Source: Rhodoferax ferrireducens
GTDB lineage: Bacteria; Pseudomonadota; Gammaproteobacteria; Burkholderiales; Burkholderiaceae_C
Direction of reading: 5' to 3'
Length of the DNA: 64,000 nt
Assembly: GCF_003347515.1 (NCBI RefSeq)
Contig: NZ_QEII01000272.1
Span: 1-64,000, forward strand
In this document: positions 25,040 to 33,510 of the stretch, one piece after another
How positions within the stretch are numbered: the first letter of the stretch is position 1
Layout of the letters: each line of letters starts with the position of its first letter
The notes under the pieces: generated by a model
The model's input: the letters and a program-made list of their open reading frames with translations, nothing else
Databases searched by the model: none
What the model was told of the DNA's origin: nothing
Program-made: the position numbers and the translations under genes

Positions 25040-26302
25040 TCAAACCGCCTCCGGGTTTTCCAGCAGCAGGGCGATGCCCTGGCCGCCGCCAATGCAGGCC
25101 GAGGCGATGCCCCAGCGCTGATTAGCGCGTTGGAGTTCGCGTGCCAAGGTGAGGGTCAAGCGCACGCCGGTGGTGGCGAGCGGATGGCCCAGCGCGATGG
25201 CGCCGCCATTGACGTTGAGTCGGCTCAGGTCCAGGCCCAGCTCGCGGCCCACGGCCAGCGTTTGGGCACCCTGGGCTTCGTTGATTTCGAAGCGGCCAAT
25301 CTGGTCCAGCGTCAGGCCGCTGCGTTCCAGCAGCAGGCGAATCGCCGGCGCCGGGCCGATGCCCATGATCTCGGGCGGCACGCCCACCACGGCGCAGGCC
25401 ACCACACGCGCCAGCGGTTTTTTGTTCTGGGCCTGGGTCCACGTTTTTACATACCGACCCGAGGCCACGATCGCGGCCGCTGCGGCATCGACCAGGGCGG
25501 CGCTGTTGCCGCCGGTCTGTACGCCGCCGTCATACACCGGCTTGAGCTTGGCCAGCACCTCGGCGGGGGAGAGGCGCGCATGGGTGTCCTGTGCCACTTC
25601 CGTGACTTTGCCTTGCAGTTTGATGCCGCGCGCCTTGTAGCCTTCCAGCTCGAACTTTTCGCTGATCACCGGCACGATCTCGCCGGCATGAAAGCCGCTC
25701 TCCTGGGCGGCCACCGCCTTGGCAAACGAGCTGGAGGCAAATTCATCGACCTGCTCGCGCGTGACGCCGTATTTCTTCGCCAGGTTCTCGGCGGTCTGGA
25801 TCATGTTGATGCCGGCGGCCGGGTCTTTCAACGCCTCCCACATGTAGTCCTTGAAGCCGACTGGCGCGCCGAGCTTGAAGCCGGTGCGGTGGTCAAAGGC
25901 GGCAATTGGGTTGCGCGTCATGCTCTCGGTGCCTACCACCAGCGCGGCCTCGCAGGCGCCGCTTTGGATCTGTTCGCCGGCCTGGCGGAACAGCTCGAAA
26001 CCGGTGCCGCAGATGCGCTGCGCCATCAGGGCCGGCACCTCGACCGGCACGCCGGCGTACAGGCCGATGTGGCGCGGCAGGAAGAACTGGTCGAAGTCAC
26101 CGGGCGCCATATTGCCGGCGATGACCGAGCCGATGTGCTCGGGCGAAACCCCGCTGCGCTCCAGTGCGGCGCGTGCTGCCTTGATGCCCAGATCGGTCGG
26201 CGAGATGTGGCCGAGGGCGCCGCAGTAATCGACCATGGGCGTGCGCACGCCGTCGAGCATCCAGATGTCGTTGAAGAGGGAGAAAAATCCTGGGGCGGCC
26301 AT
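25040..26302 (-). CDS. Thiolase (acetyl-CoA acyltransferase family)
   Basis: 420 aa. Acyl-accepting Cys98 in RICGTGFELFRQAG, the NEA motif in FEINEAQGAQ, GHPL with His373 (GGAIALGHPLATTG) and the second catalytic Cys403 in SACIGGGQGIA. All catalytic positions of a functional thiolase are present. It is predicted to cleave 3-oxo-3-arylpropanoyl-CoA to aroyl-CoA and acetyl-CoA in the side-chain beta-oxidation encoded here. It starts 12 bases after the CoA-ligase stop. Confidence 0.92.
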   Translation of the reverse strand: MAAPGFFSLFNDIWMLDGVRTPMVDYCGALGHISPTDLGIKAARAALERSGVSPEHIGSVIAGNMAPGDFDQFFLPRHIGLYAGVPVEVPALMAQRICGTGFELFRQAGEQIQSGACEAALVVGTESMTRNPIAAFDHRTGFKLGAPVGFKDYMWEALKDPAAGINMIQTAENLAKKYGVTREQVDEFASSSFAKAVAAQESGFHAGEIVPVISEKFELEGYKARGIKLQGKVTEVAQDTHARLSPAEVLAKLKPVYDGGVQTGGNSAALVDAAAAAIVASGRYVKTWTQAQNKKPLARVVACAVVGVPPEIMGIGPAPAIRLLLERSGLTLDQIGRFEINEAQGAQTLAVGRELGLDLSRLNVNGGAIALGHPLATTGVRLTLTLARELQRANQRWGIASACIGGGQGIALLLENPEAV

Positions 26303-26314
26303 GGTTCGGGTCCT

Positions 26315-28174
26315 TCAGAGGGGACGGGGTTTCAGGATGGTGTGCAGGGTGTCGGCATGCAGCGCCTCGACCGTTGCGGCGCGGTGCGTGAGCACGGCGC
26401 GCTGGTTGATCGAGCCCTTGTCGGTGACCTCACCGCGGTCGATGGTGGGCGGCTCGGCCAGCAGGCACATGCGCGCGATACGGCCGGCGCTGCCGGTGGC
26501 GCTCAGGGCCAGTTCGTCAATCACCTTCTGAAATTGTGCGATCACGGGGGCGCTGGCCAGCACATCGGCCATCGGCGCGTTCGCGTCAAGATCGCTCAAG
26601 CTCCGCACCGCCTGGGTCGGGAACACCATGGCGCCGACTTCTTTCAGGTTGATGCCGGTCAGCACCACGTCCTGGATATAGGGCGCACCCGCGGCCACGA
26701 TCTTGGCCCGCAGCGGCCCCACGCTGACAAAAGTGCCGGTGGCGAGCTTGAAGTCTTCGGCGATGCGGCCGTCGAATTTCAGGCCCTGGTGCACATCGGT
26801 TTCGTCAATCCATTTGACGGCATCGCCCGAACAGAAGAATCCTTCCTCGTCGAAGTGCTCGGCGGTTTCTTCGGGTGCGCGCCAGTAGCCTGGCGTGATG
26901 TTGGGGCCGCAGTAGCGCACCTCGGTCTTGCCACCCATGTCGACCAGCTTGAGCTCCAGGCCCGGCGTCGGCACGCCCAGGTCGCCAGCTTTGACGTTGG
27001 GGTTGGTGACAAAGATCGCGAACGGGCCAGATTCGGTCATGCCCAGGCCGGTGCTCATCACGATGCGCTCGCCCACCTCTTTTTCCTGCGCTTCATACAG
27101 ACCATCCCAGATGGGCTGGGCCAGCGAGGCGCCGGCATAGAAGAACATCTTCACGCGCGACAGCAGGTTTTTGCGCAGGATGCCGTCGGTCTTCATGGCG
27201 CTGGCAATAACCTCGAAACCCGTGGGCACGTTGAAGTACACCGTGGGTGCAATCTCGCGCAGGTTGCGCAGGGTTTCGGCCATGAGCGTCGGTGTTGGCT
27301 TGCCATCGTCGATGTACAGCGTGCCGCCGTGGTAGACCACCATGCCGAAATTGTGGTTGCCACCGAAAGTGTGGTTCCAGGGCAGCCAGTCGACCAGCAC
27401 CAGGGGTTCTTCAGCCAGCACCGGCATCGATTGCGCCATTTGCTGCTGGTTGGCGCACCACATGCGCTGGGTATTGATCACCGCCTTGGGCAGCTTGGTC
27501 GAGCCGCTGGTGAAGAGGAACTTCACAATCGTGTCCGGCCCGGTGGCGGCAATGGCCTGATCGACGGCCGGTGAGGCGGGGGTGGCGAGCAGCTCGGCAA
27601 ACGGCGTGCTCGCACGGCCGTCGAGCTGGCCGTTCGTCAGCACCACTTCGATGTCGGTCCCGACGGCGGTCGTGATGGCTTTGCCGTAACGTGTGGCGTC
27701 CGCCGCAAACATCAGTCCGGGTGTGACGGTCTTGAGCACATGGCGCAGTTTGTCGTAGTCCTGGCTGATCAGCGAGTAGGCGGGAGAGGTCGGCACAAAG
27801 GGCACCCCCGCCACCACACAGCCGAGTGACAACAAGGCGTGTTCCAGGTCGTTCTCGGACAGGATGACGACCGGACGCTCGGCGCTTAAGTTGCGGTTGA
27901 TCAGGGCCTGGGCGATGTTGCGGGCACTGGCCCAGGCTTGCGCGTAGCTCACCTTGATCCAGTCGCCCGTGCCGCCGCCGGCCAGTTTTTCGCGGCGCGC
28001 CATGAAGAGGCGATCGGGCGCCGTCTCGGCCCAATGTTGCAGGCGATCCGTCATGCGGGCGGGATAGTCCTGCAGCGTCTGCTCGGCGCTCAGGTAGTGC
28101 ACGCCAGGGGCTCCGTCACGCAGATTGACGCGAGTGACACCAAAGGTCAGGGGACGAAATTTTGGAGCGGTCAT
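26315..28174 (-). CDS. fcs: Feruloyl-CoA-synthase-like AMP-dependent CoA ligase
   Basis: 619 aa ANL-superfamily ligase. The P-loop FLFTSGSTKLPKAVINTQ is the form typical of feruloyl-CoA synthases. Other adenylation motifs: DWLPWNHTFGGNHNFG, YFNVPTGFE, STGLGMTESGP (A5), NITPGYWRAPEET, EGFFCSGDAVKW and DGRIAEDFKLATGTFVSVGPLR. It activates a hydroxycinnamate or related acid to the CoA thioester. It lies 15 bases downstream of the hydratase gene. The exact acid (ferulate, p-coumarate, phenylpropanoid) cannot be told from sequence, so the gene symbol is provisional. Confidence 0.85.
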   Translation of the reverse strand: MTAPKFRPLTFGVTRVNLRDGAPGVHYLSAEQTLQDYPARMTDRLQHWAETAPDRLFMARREKLAGGGTGDWIKVSYAQAWASARNIAQALINRNLSAERPVVILSENDLEHALLSLGCVVAGVPFVPTSPAYSLISQDYDKLRHVLKTVTPGLMFAADATRYGKAITTAVGTDIEVVLTNGQLDGRASTPFAELLATPASPAVDQAIAATGPDTIVKFLFTSGSTKLPKAVINTQRMWCANQQQMAQSMPVLAEEPLVLVDWLPWNHTFGGNHNFGMVVYHGGTLYIDDGKPTPTLMAETLRNLREIAPTVYFNVPTGFEVIASAMKTDGILRKNLLSRVKMFFYAGASLAQPIWDGLYEAQEKEVGERIVMSTGLGMTESGPFAIFVTNPNVKAGDLGVPTPGLELKLVDMGGKTEVRYCGPNITPGYWRAPEETAEHFDEEGFFCSGDAVKWIDETDVHQGLKFDGRIAEDFKLATGTFVSVGPLRAKIVAAGAPYIQDVVLTGINLKEVGAMVFPTQAVRSLSDLDANAPMADVLASAPVIAQFQKVIDELALSATGSAGRIARMCLLAEPPTIDRGEVTDKGSINQRAVLTHRAATVEALHADTLHTILKPRPL

Positions 28175-28189
28175 GTGGGTCTCTTCGGG

Positions 28190-28972
28190 TCAGGCCTTTT
28201 GCACCTTGGCGGCGCGGCCGTCCAGGAAGGCGCGCACGCGCTCCTTGGCCTCCGGCGCGCTCTGGGCAATCGCGGCCATCATGGCTTCGGTCATATAGCC
28301 CTGGTCCGCTGGCTGCTCGGCAATGCGCGGTAGCACGTGGGTCAGGGCGTAGTTGGTCAGCGGCGCGTTTTGCGCGATGCGCGCGGCCAATTCCAAGGCC
28401 TTGTCGAATGCCGTGCCTTGGGGCACCAGGTACTGGGCCAGACCGATGCGCTCGCCGTCCTGGGCGTTGAACACGCGACCGGTCAGCATCATGTCGGTCA
28501 TGCGCGCCGCACCGATCAGGCGCGGGATGCGCACGGCGCCGCCGCCGCCGACGAAGATGCCGCGCGAGCCTTCGGGCAGGGCATAAAAGGTGGTGTCATC
28601 CGCAACCCGGATGTGGCAGGCGCTGGCCAGTTCCAGCCCGCCGCCGACCACGGCACCGTGCAAGGCCGCAATGACGGGCACCGGGCCGTACTGCACACAC
28701 TCCAGTGCAGCGTGCCACATGCGCGAGTGGTGCAGGCCCTGGCCAGCGTCCCGGTCCTGCAGCTCACTCAAATCCAGGCCGGCACAGAAGTGCTCGCCTT
28801 CGCCGTCAATGACGGCGGCGCGCACGCCGATCGGCATCTTTTCGAACAGGTCGCGCAGTGCCAGAATGAGGCCGTCGTTGAGGGCGTTGCGCTTGGCGCC
28901 GCGGGTCAGACGGATGACGGCGATTTCGTTTTGTTCGCCGCGGAGTTCGAAGTGGAGGTCTTTGTTGCTCAT
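28190..28972 (-). CDS. Enoyl-CoA hydratase/isomerase (crotonase) family protein
   Basis: 260 aa crotonase fold. Oxyanion-hole segment GEHFCAGLDLSEL and HGAVVGGGLELASACHIRVAD with the first catalytic Glu, then FYALPEGSRGIFVGGGGAVRIPRLIG with the second Glu position, so hydratase chemistry is possible. First gene of the operon, directly behind the promoter that carries the palindromic operator. It would hydrate the cinnamoyl-CoA double bond. Because SDR and thiolase genes follow, a beta-oxidation route is more likely than the retro-aldol vanillin route. Confidence 0.87.
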   Translation of the reverse strand: MSNKDLHFELRGEQNEIAVIRLTRGAKRNALNDGLILALRDLFEKMPIGVRAAVIDGEGEHFCAGLDLSELQDRDAGQGLHHSRMWHAALECVQYGPVPVIAALHGAVVGGGLELASACHIRVADDTTFYALPEGSRGIFVGGGGAVRIPRLIGAARMTDMMLTGRVFNAQDGERIGLAQYLVPQGTAFDKALELAARIAQNAPLTNYALTHVLPRIAEQPADQGYMTEAMMAAIAQSAPEAKERVRAFLDGRAAKVQKA

Positions 28973-28996
28973 GATTAATTTCTTTCTGTGGGCTCA

Positions 28997-29025
28997 ATTA
29001 TGGTTATAAGATATAACCAGTTCAA
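28997..29025 (-). promoter_or_regulatory. Promoter of the catabolic operon with 19-bp palindromic operator in its spacer
   Basis: On the minus strand TTGAAC (-35), a 17-base spacer and CATAAT (-10). The perfect palindrome TGGTTATAAGATATAACCA (29001-29019; 8-bp arms, 3-base centre) covers the spacer and two bases of the -10. This is a standard position for a repressor of the MarR type. The divergent amidohydrolase gene lies on the other side, 70 bases from the palindrome. Confidence 0.75.
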
Positions 29026-29089
29026 GCGCATTTCCGGCTCTTTTTCTCGGTGTTTACCCTAGGCTCTCAACCACTATCAGGAGACTTTC

Positions 29090-29953
29090 ATGGACCACAA
29101 AAACCTCGTTGCCATCGACATTCACACCCACGCCGAAGTGAGTTGCTGGAATCCGTTTGACAACTATGGCGAGGAGTACGACCGCGCCGCGGACAAGTAC
29201 TTTCGCAACAGTCGCCGCCCCACGATCCAGGAGACGATTGCTTACTATCGGGAACGAAAAATTGGGCTGGTGATGTTCACGGTCGATGCCGAAGCGCAGA
29301 TGGGGCGCAGGCGAATTCCCAACGAAGAAATTGCCGAGGCGGCCAAGGCCAACTCGGACATGATGATGGCGTTCGCCAGCATCGATCCGCACAAAGGCAA
29401 GATGGGTGCACGCGAGGCGCGTCGCCTGATCGAGGAGTTTGGTATCAAGGGCTTCAAGTTCCACCCCACCGTGCAGGGCTACCACCCCTACGACAAGATG
29501 GCCTGGCCCATCTACGAGGTGATCAACGAATACAAGCTGCCCGCCATTTTTCATACCGGGCACAGCGGTATCGGCAGCGGCATGCGTTGCGGCGGCGGCT
29601 TGCGACTGGCGTACAGCAACCCCATGCATCTGGACGACGTGGCGATTGATTTTCCCGACATGCAAATCGTCATGGCCCACCCCAGTTTCCCGTGGCAGGA
29701 CGAGGCCCTGAGCGTGGCCACGCACAAGCCCAACGTGTGGATTGACCTGAGCGGCTGGAGTCCCAAGTACTTTCCCAAGCAACTGGTGCAATACGCCAAC
29801 ACCTTGCTGAAAGACCGCATCCTGTTCGGCAGTGACTATCCCTTGATCACGCCCGATCGCTGGATGAAGGATTTCGAGGACGCCGGTTTCAAGCCCGAAG
29901 TGATGCCCGGCATCTTGAAAGGCAACGCGGTGCGCCTGCTGGGATTGGGCTGA
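29090..29953 (+). CDS. Amidohydrolase-2 family metal-dependent hydrolase/decarboxylase
   Basis: 287 aa TIM barrel. N-terminal metal motif AIDIHTHAE (HxH), then GFKFHPTVQGYHP, FHTGHSG and MAHPSFPW for the middle His residues, and GSDYPLITPDRWMKDF for the late Asp. The family includes ACMSD-like decarboxylases and lactonases/hydrolases of aromatic pathways. It is divergent from the aromatic CoA-ligase operon, sharing its regulatory gap, and probably acts on a related compound. AGGAGA precedes the ATG. Confidence 0.85.
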   Translation: MDHKNLVAIDIHTHAEVSCWNPFDNYGEEYDRAADKYFRNSRRPTIQETIAYYRERKIGLVMFTVDAEAQMGRRRIPNEEIAEAAKANSDMMMAFASIDPHKGKMGAREARRLIEEFGIKGFKFHPTVQGYHPYDKMAWPIYEVINEYKLPAIFHTGHSGIGSGMRCGGGLRLAYSNPMHLDDVAIDFPDMQIVMAHPSFPWQDEALSVATHKPNVWIDLSGWSPKYFPKQLVQYANTLLKDRILFGSDYPLITPDRWMKDFEDAGFKPEVMPGILKGNAVRLLGLG

Positions 29954-30043
29954 CAGGGCCACACAATGTTCTTGTCACGCTCCATGGGAGCTGCTAAGGT
30001 TCTCCACTGACCAGCGGCACCGCTGGCAATCATGGGGGAATTT

Positions 30044-30331
30044 ATGGTTTTCAATTTCGAGCAGGTTCACAACTATTACGAACGCCTGGTGTTTGAGGAC
30101 GTGGCCCGGATGTTCTCGTCCCATCAAGACTTCACGGCCGACATGCTGGCCGATGTGGCTTGCGTCGCCTTGAACCGCTTGCCGGCCCGTTATGTGCGGC
30201 ACGATGTGGACATGATGTTCTACCTGACCGAGCATGAACGCCATGCCATCGAGCAAGCCATGGCAGAAGCCTTGAGCTTCGCGTTTACCTTTGTGGGCGA
30301 GCGCGCGGCCAAACGCCAGGCACTGGGCTAG
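30044..30331 (+). CDS. Late competence ComFB family protein
   Basis: 95 aa. The whole chain is a ComFB domain: FNFEQVHNYYERLVFEDV, then ADVACVALNRLPARYVRHDVDMMFYLTEHER, then a C-terminal helix. Relatives have been described as cyclic-dinucleotide binding proteins. The Cys-rich insertion present in some homologues is reduced to a single Cys. The ATG at 30044 has GGGGGAA 5 bases upstream; an ATG 12 bases earlier lies before this site and is less likely. The phoD gene follows within 10 bases. Confidence 0.8.
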   Translation: MVFNFEQVHNYYERLVFEDVARMFSSHQDFTADMLADVACVALNRLPARYVRHDVDMMFYLTEHERHAIEQAMAEALSFAFTFVGERAAKRQALG

Positions 30332-30341
30332 ATCGCCCGAA

Positions 30342-31943
30342 TTGCAGAATCGCCGCCACCTGCTGCAGCTGCTATGCGCCGGTGCAGGCACTTTGTGCTT
30401 GCCGCGCAGCGCGTGGAGTCAGACCCGATTCACCAGCAATCCTTTCACGCTGGGCGTGGCGAGTGGATCACCCCTGCATGATTCGGTCGTGTTGTGGACA
30501 CGCCTTATCGCTCCGGATTCCTTGAACCTCAGCTTGGGGAGTGATCCGGTCACGGTGCGTTGGGAGGTGGCGCACGACGAGAAATTCACCCGCTTGGTAC
30601 AAAACGGGCAGGCGTTGGCCAGCCATGAGCTGGCGCATTCGGTGCATGTGGAGGTCGCCGGTCTGGACGCTGACCGCTGGTACTTTTACCGCTTCAGGGT
30701 GGGGGAGTTTGTCAGCCCGTTGGGGCGTACGCGCACTTTTCCGAAACCAGAGGCCAGGGTGGGGCGACTTCGGCTGGGCTACGCCTCCTGTCAAAAGTGG
30801 GAGGACGGCTACTTCACCGCCTGGCGGCACATGCGCGATGAAAACCTGGACGTGGTGATGTTTCTGGGCGACTATATTTATGAATACCCAGCCAAAAATA
30901 GCAAAATCAGAACCCCTTCAGGCGGCTGGGTGCTGAGTCTGGATGACTATCGCCAGCGTTATGCTTTGTACAAAAGTGACGCGGATCTGCAGGCGATGCA
31001 CGCCGCCTGTCCCTGGCTAATGACCTGGGACGACCACGAGGTACAAAACGACTATGCTGGTCTGCAGACCGGCTACAGCAGTGATTCAGATCCCGCCGAA
31101 CCGGCCAATTTTCTGGCACGCCGGGCCGCTGCCTACCAAGCCTATTACGAGCACATGCCAATTCGCGCCTCGGTGCTGACGCAAGGACTGGCCGGATTGG
31201 TGAATGCTTCACAGAAGGGGGCTGAGATGCGCATCTTCACCCACCTGCAATACGGCCAATTGGCGTCTCTGTATCTGCTGGATGCTCGGCAATACAAAGA
31301 TCCGCAGGTCTGCAACACCGGCGACGCGCCGGGCTCCAGCCGCTTGAATCCGGCCACCTGCCCGCAATGGATTGACCCCAAACGGAGCTTGCTGGGCGCG
31401 CAGCAAGAGCAGTGGCTCAATGACGAATTTTCCAGCACCCGGTCCCGCAACACCGGCTGGAATGTTCTGGGTCAGCAATCGCTGTTTGGCCAGCGTGATT
31501 TCAAAGTCGGCCCCGGGCAGACGCTCTGGAATGACGGCTGGGACGGCTATTCTGCCGCCCGCACCCGGCTGACCGATTCATTGCGCAAGAATCAGGTGGC
31601 CAACCCGGTGTTGTTGGGTGGCGATGTGCACGAAAACTGGGTAGGCCACGTCAAGGCCGACTACTCCGACCCGGGCAGTGCCAGCGTGGGCGTGGAATTT
31701 TGCGGCACCAGCATCACCTCGCGCTCGGGCGGCAACGCCAAAACGGCGGAGCGGCTGGCCGAGAATCCACACTTTTTGTTTGCCGACGCACAACGCAAAG
31801 GATATGGCGTGGTGGAGTTAACGCCCAGGCAACTCACCACCACTTTGCGCGTGGTGGACAACGTGACAAGCCGGGATACCAGGATCGAGACGCTGGCAAG
31901 CTTTGTCGTACAAAGTGGTCGTCCTCTGATCGAACGGGCCTGA
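30342..31943 (+). CDS. phoD: Alkaline phosphatase D, Tat-exported (PhoD family)
   Basis: About 533 aa. N-terminal Tat-like signal NRRHLLQLLCAGAGTLCLPRSAWSQ. Domain blocks: FTLGVASGSPLHDSVVLWTRL (PhoD_N), LRLGYASCQKWEDGYFTAWRHM, FLGDYIYEY (metal Asp), WDDHEVQNDY (metal His/Asp), LLDARQYKDPQ, GGDVHENWVG and EFCGTSITSRS. It hydrolyses phosphodiesters and monoesters in the periplasm with Ca2+/Fe3+ in known members. There is no ATG near the signal: the TTG at 30342 puts RR at residues 4-5, while an in-frame GTG at 30291 overlaps comFB. The TTG start is a judgement. Confidence 0.87.
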   Translation: MQNRRHLLQLLCAGAGTLCLPRSAWSQTRFTSNPFTLGVASGSPLHDSVVLWTRLIAPDSLNLSLGSDPVTVRWEVAHDEKFTRLVQNGQALASHELAHSVHVEVAGLDADRWYFYRFRVGEFVSPLGRTRTFPKPEARVGRLRLGYASCQKWEDGYFTAWRHMRDENLDVVMFLGDYIYEYPAKNSKIRTPSGGWVLSLDDYRQRYALYKSDADLQAMHAACPWLMTWDDHEVQNDYAGLQTGYSSDSDPAEPANFLARRAAAYQAYYEHMPIRASVLTQGLAGLVNASQKGAEMRIFTHLQYGQLASLYLLDARQYKDPQVCNTGDAPGSSRLNPATCPQWIDPKRSLLGAQQEQWLNDEFSSTRSRNTGWNVLGQQSLFGQRDFKVGPGQTLWNDGWDGYSAARTRLTDSLRKNQVANPVLLGGDVHENWVGHVKADYSDPGSASVGVEFCGTSITSRSGGNAKTAERLAENPHFLFADAQRKGYGVVELTPRQLTTTLRVVDNVTSRDTRIETLASFVVQSGRPLIERA

Positions 31944-31963
31944 CCTCAACGGCGTATGCGCCC

Positions 31964-33499
31964 TCAGGGGCTCGCTACGGCGCGGCCGGTGCGCTTTTCT
32001 CGCATGCGCTCCGCAAGCAGGGTAACCTTGCCTTCACTGTCCTGACCCTCAATGCGCACCGTGAAACCCCATAGGTAGGCCACGTGCTCCAGCACTGCCT
32101 TGCTGGATTCATCCAGGGGTCTGCGCTGCTGGGCAAAGTGACGCAGGGTCAGTGACCGGTCGCCACGCAGGTCCACGTTCCATACCTGAATATTGGGTTC
32201 GCGGCTGCCCAGGTTGTATTGGTCAGAAAGCTGGCGGCGCAAAGCACGGTAGCCGCTGTCGTCGTGAATCGCCTTGATCTCCAACTTGTCACGGGCGTCG
32301 TCATCAAGAACAGAAAAGAGGCGAAACTCGCGCATCAGTTGTGGGGAAAGATACTGGGCCACAAAACTTTCGTCCTTGAAGTTCTGCATCGCAAATTCAA
32401 GCGCCTCGCGCCAGTTGGATCCAGCGATGTCAGGGAACCATTCGCGGTCCTCGGGGGTGGGGTGTTCGCAGATGCGTCGAATGTCGCGCCACATGGCAAA
32501 ACCCAGGGCGTATACGTTGATGCCTGAAAAATGCGGGCTGTTGTACGGGGGCTGGTACACCACATTGGTGTGAGACTGCAGAAACTCCAGCATGAAACCG
32601 TCGGACAGAGCCCCTTGATCATAGAGGGTGTTGAGCAGTGTGTAGTGCCAAAAGCATGCCCAGCCTTCGTTCATGACTTGCGTCTGGCGTTGCGGGTAAA
32701 AGTATTGCCCGATCTTGCGTACGATCCGGATAATTTCCCTTTGCCACGGCTCCAGCAAGGGCGCGTTCTTCTCAATGAAATAGAGCAGGTTTTCTTCGGG
32801 CTCGACAGGAAAGCGTGTTTCCTGCTCTGTCTGGCCAATTTCCATGTGGGGCGGCAAGGTTCGCCACAGGTCATTGACCTGGGCCTGGAGATAGTCCGCA
32901 CGCTCCATTTGCCGAAGCATTTCCTTTTCCAGTGAGAGCCGCGGCGAGCGCTTGAAACGGTCCACGCCCAAATTCAGCAGCGCGTGGCAGGCGTCAAGCA
33001 TTCGCTCGACGGCAGGAACACCGTGCTGTTCTTCGCAGCGGGCAATAAACTGTTTGGCGAACACCAGGTAATCCACAATGGCATCGGCGCTGGTCCATTG
33101 CTTGAACAGGTGGTTACCCTTGAAGAAGGAATTGTGACCATAGGCCGCGTGGGCGATGACCAAGGCCTGCATGGGCAGGGTGTTTTCCTCCATCAGGTAA
33201 GCGATGCAGGGGTCGGAGTTGATGACGATCTCATAGGCCAGACCCATCTGCCCGCGCTTGTAGCGATTTTCGGTGGCCAGGAAATGCTTGCCGAAGGACC
33301 AGTGGTTGTAATACACCGGCATGCCGATTGAGGCGTAGGCGTCCATCATCTGCTCGGCGCTGATCACCTCCAGGACGTGGGGATAACAGTCGAGCTGGTA
33401 GTCGGCAGCAACGCGGCCAATAGCCTTGTCGTACTGCTCCAGGGCAGTGAAGGTCCATTCAGAACCAAGGGGCAGGCGGACGCTTTGTTTTTGTACCAT
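31964..33499 (-). CDS. SpoVR family protein
   Basis: 511 aa. Conserved SpoVR/YcgB blocks: DCYPHVLEVISAEQMMDAYASIGMPVYYNHWSFGKHFLA, YEIVINSDPCIAYLMEENTLPMQALVIAHAAYGHNSFFKGNHLF, NEGWACFWHYTLLNTLYDQG and PPYNSPHFSGINVYALGFAMW. Biochemical function is unknown; the gene co-occurs with prkA/yeaG and yeaH, as here, and in Enterobacteria this set is tied to stationary phase and nitrogen limitation. It lies 11 bases after the DUF444 gene in the same direction. Confidence 0.95.
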   Translation of the reverse strand: MVQKQSVRLPLGSEWTFTALEQYDKAIGRVAADYQLDCYPHVLEVISAEQMMDAYASIGMPVYYNHWSFGKHFLATENRYKRGQMGLAYEIVINSDPCIAYLMEENTLPMQALVIAHAAYGHNSFFKGNHLFKQWTSADAIVDYLVFAKQFIARCEEQHGVPAVERMLDACHALLNLGVDRFKRSPRLSLEKEMLRQMERADYLQAQVNDLWRTLPPHMEIGQTEQETRFPVEPEENLLYFIEKNAPLLEPWQREIIRIVRKIGQYFYPQRQTQVMNEGWACFWHYTLLNTLYDQGALSDGFMLEFLQSHTNVVYQPPYNSPHFSGINVYALGFAMWRDIRRICEHPTPEDREWFPDIAGSNWREALEFAMQNFKDESFVAQYLSPQLMREFRLFSVLDDDARDKLEIKAIHDDSGYRALRRQLSDQYNLGSREPNIQVWNVDLRGDRSLTLRHFAQQRRPLDESSKAVLEHVAYLWGFTVRIEGQDSEGKVTLLAERMREKRTGRAVASP

Positions 33500-33510
33500 G
33501 TGGAGCCCAG

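Noticed and set aside
24995..27574. 859-codon plus-strand open frame
   Set aside because: It is antisense to the thiolase and CoA ligase, with His/Gly/Ala-rich low-complexity content typical of shadows in GC-rich genes.
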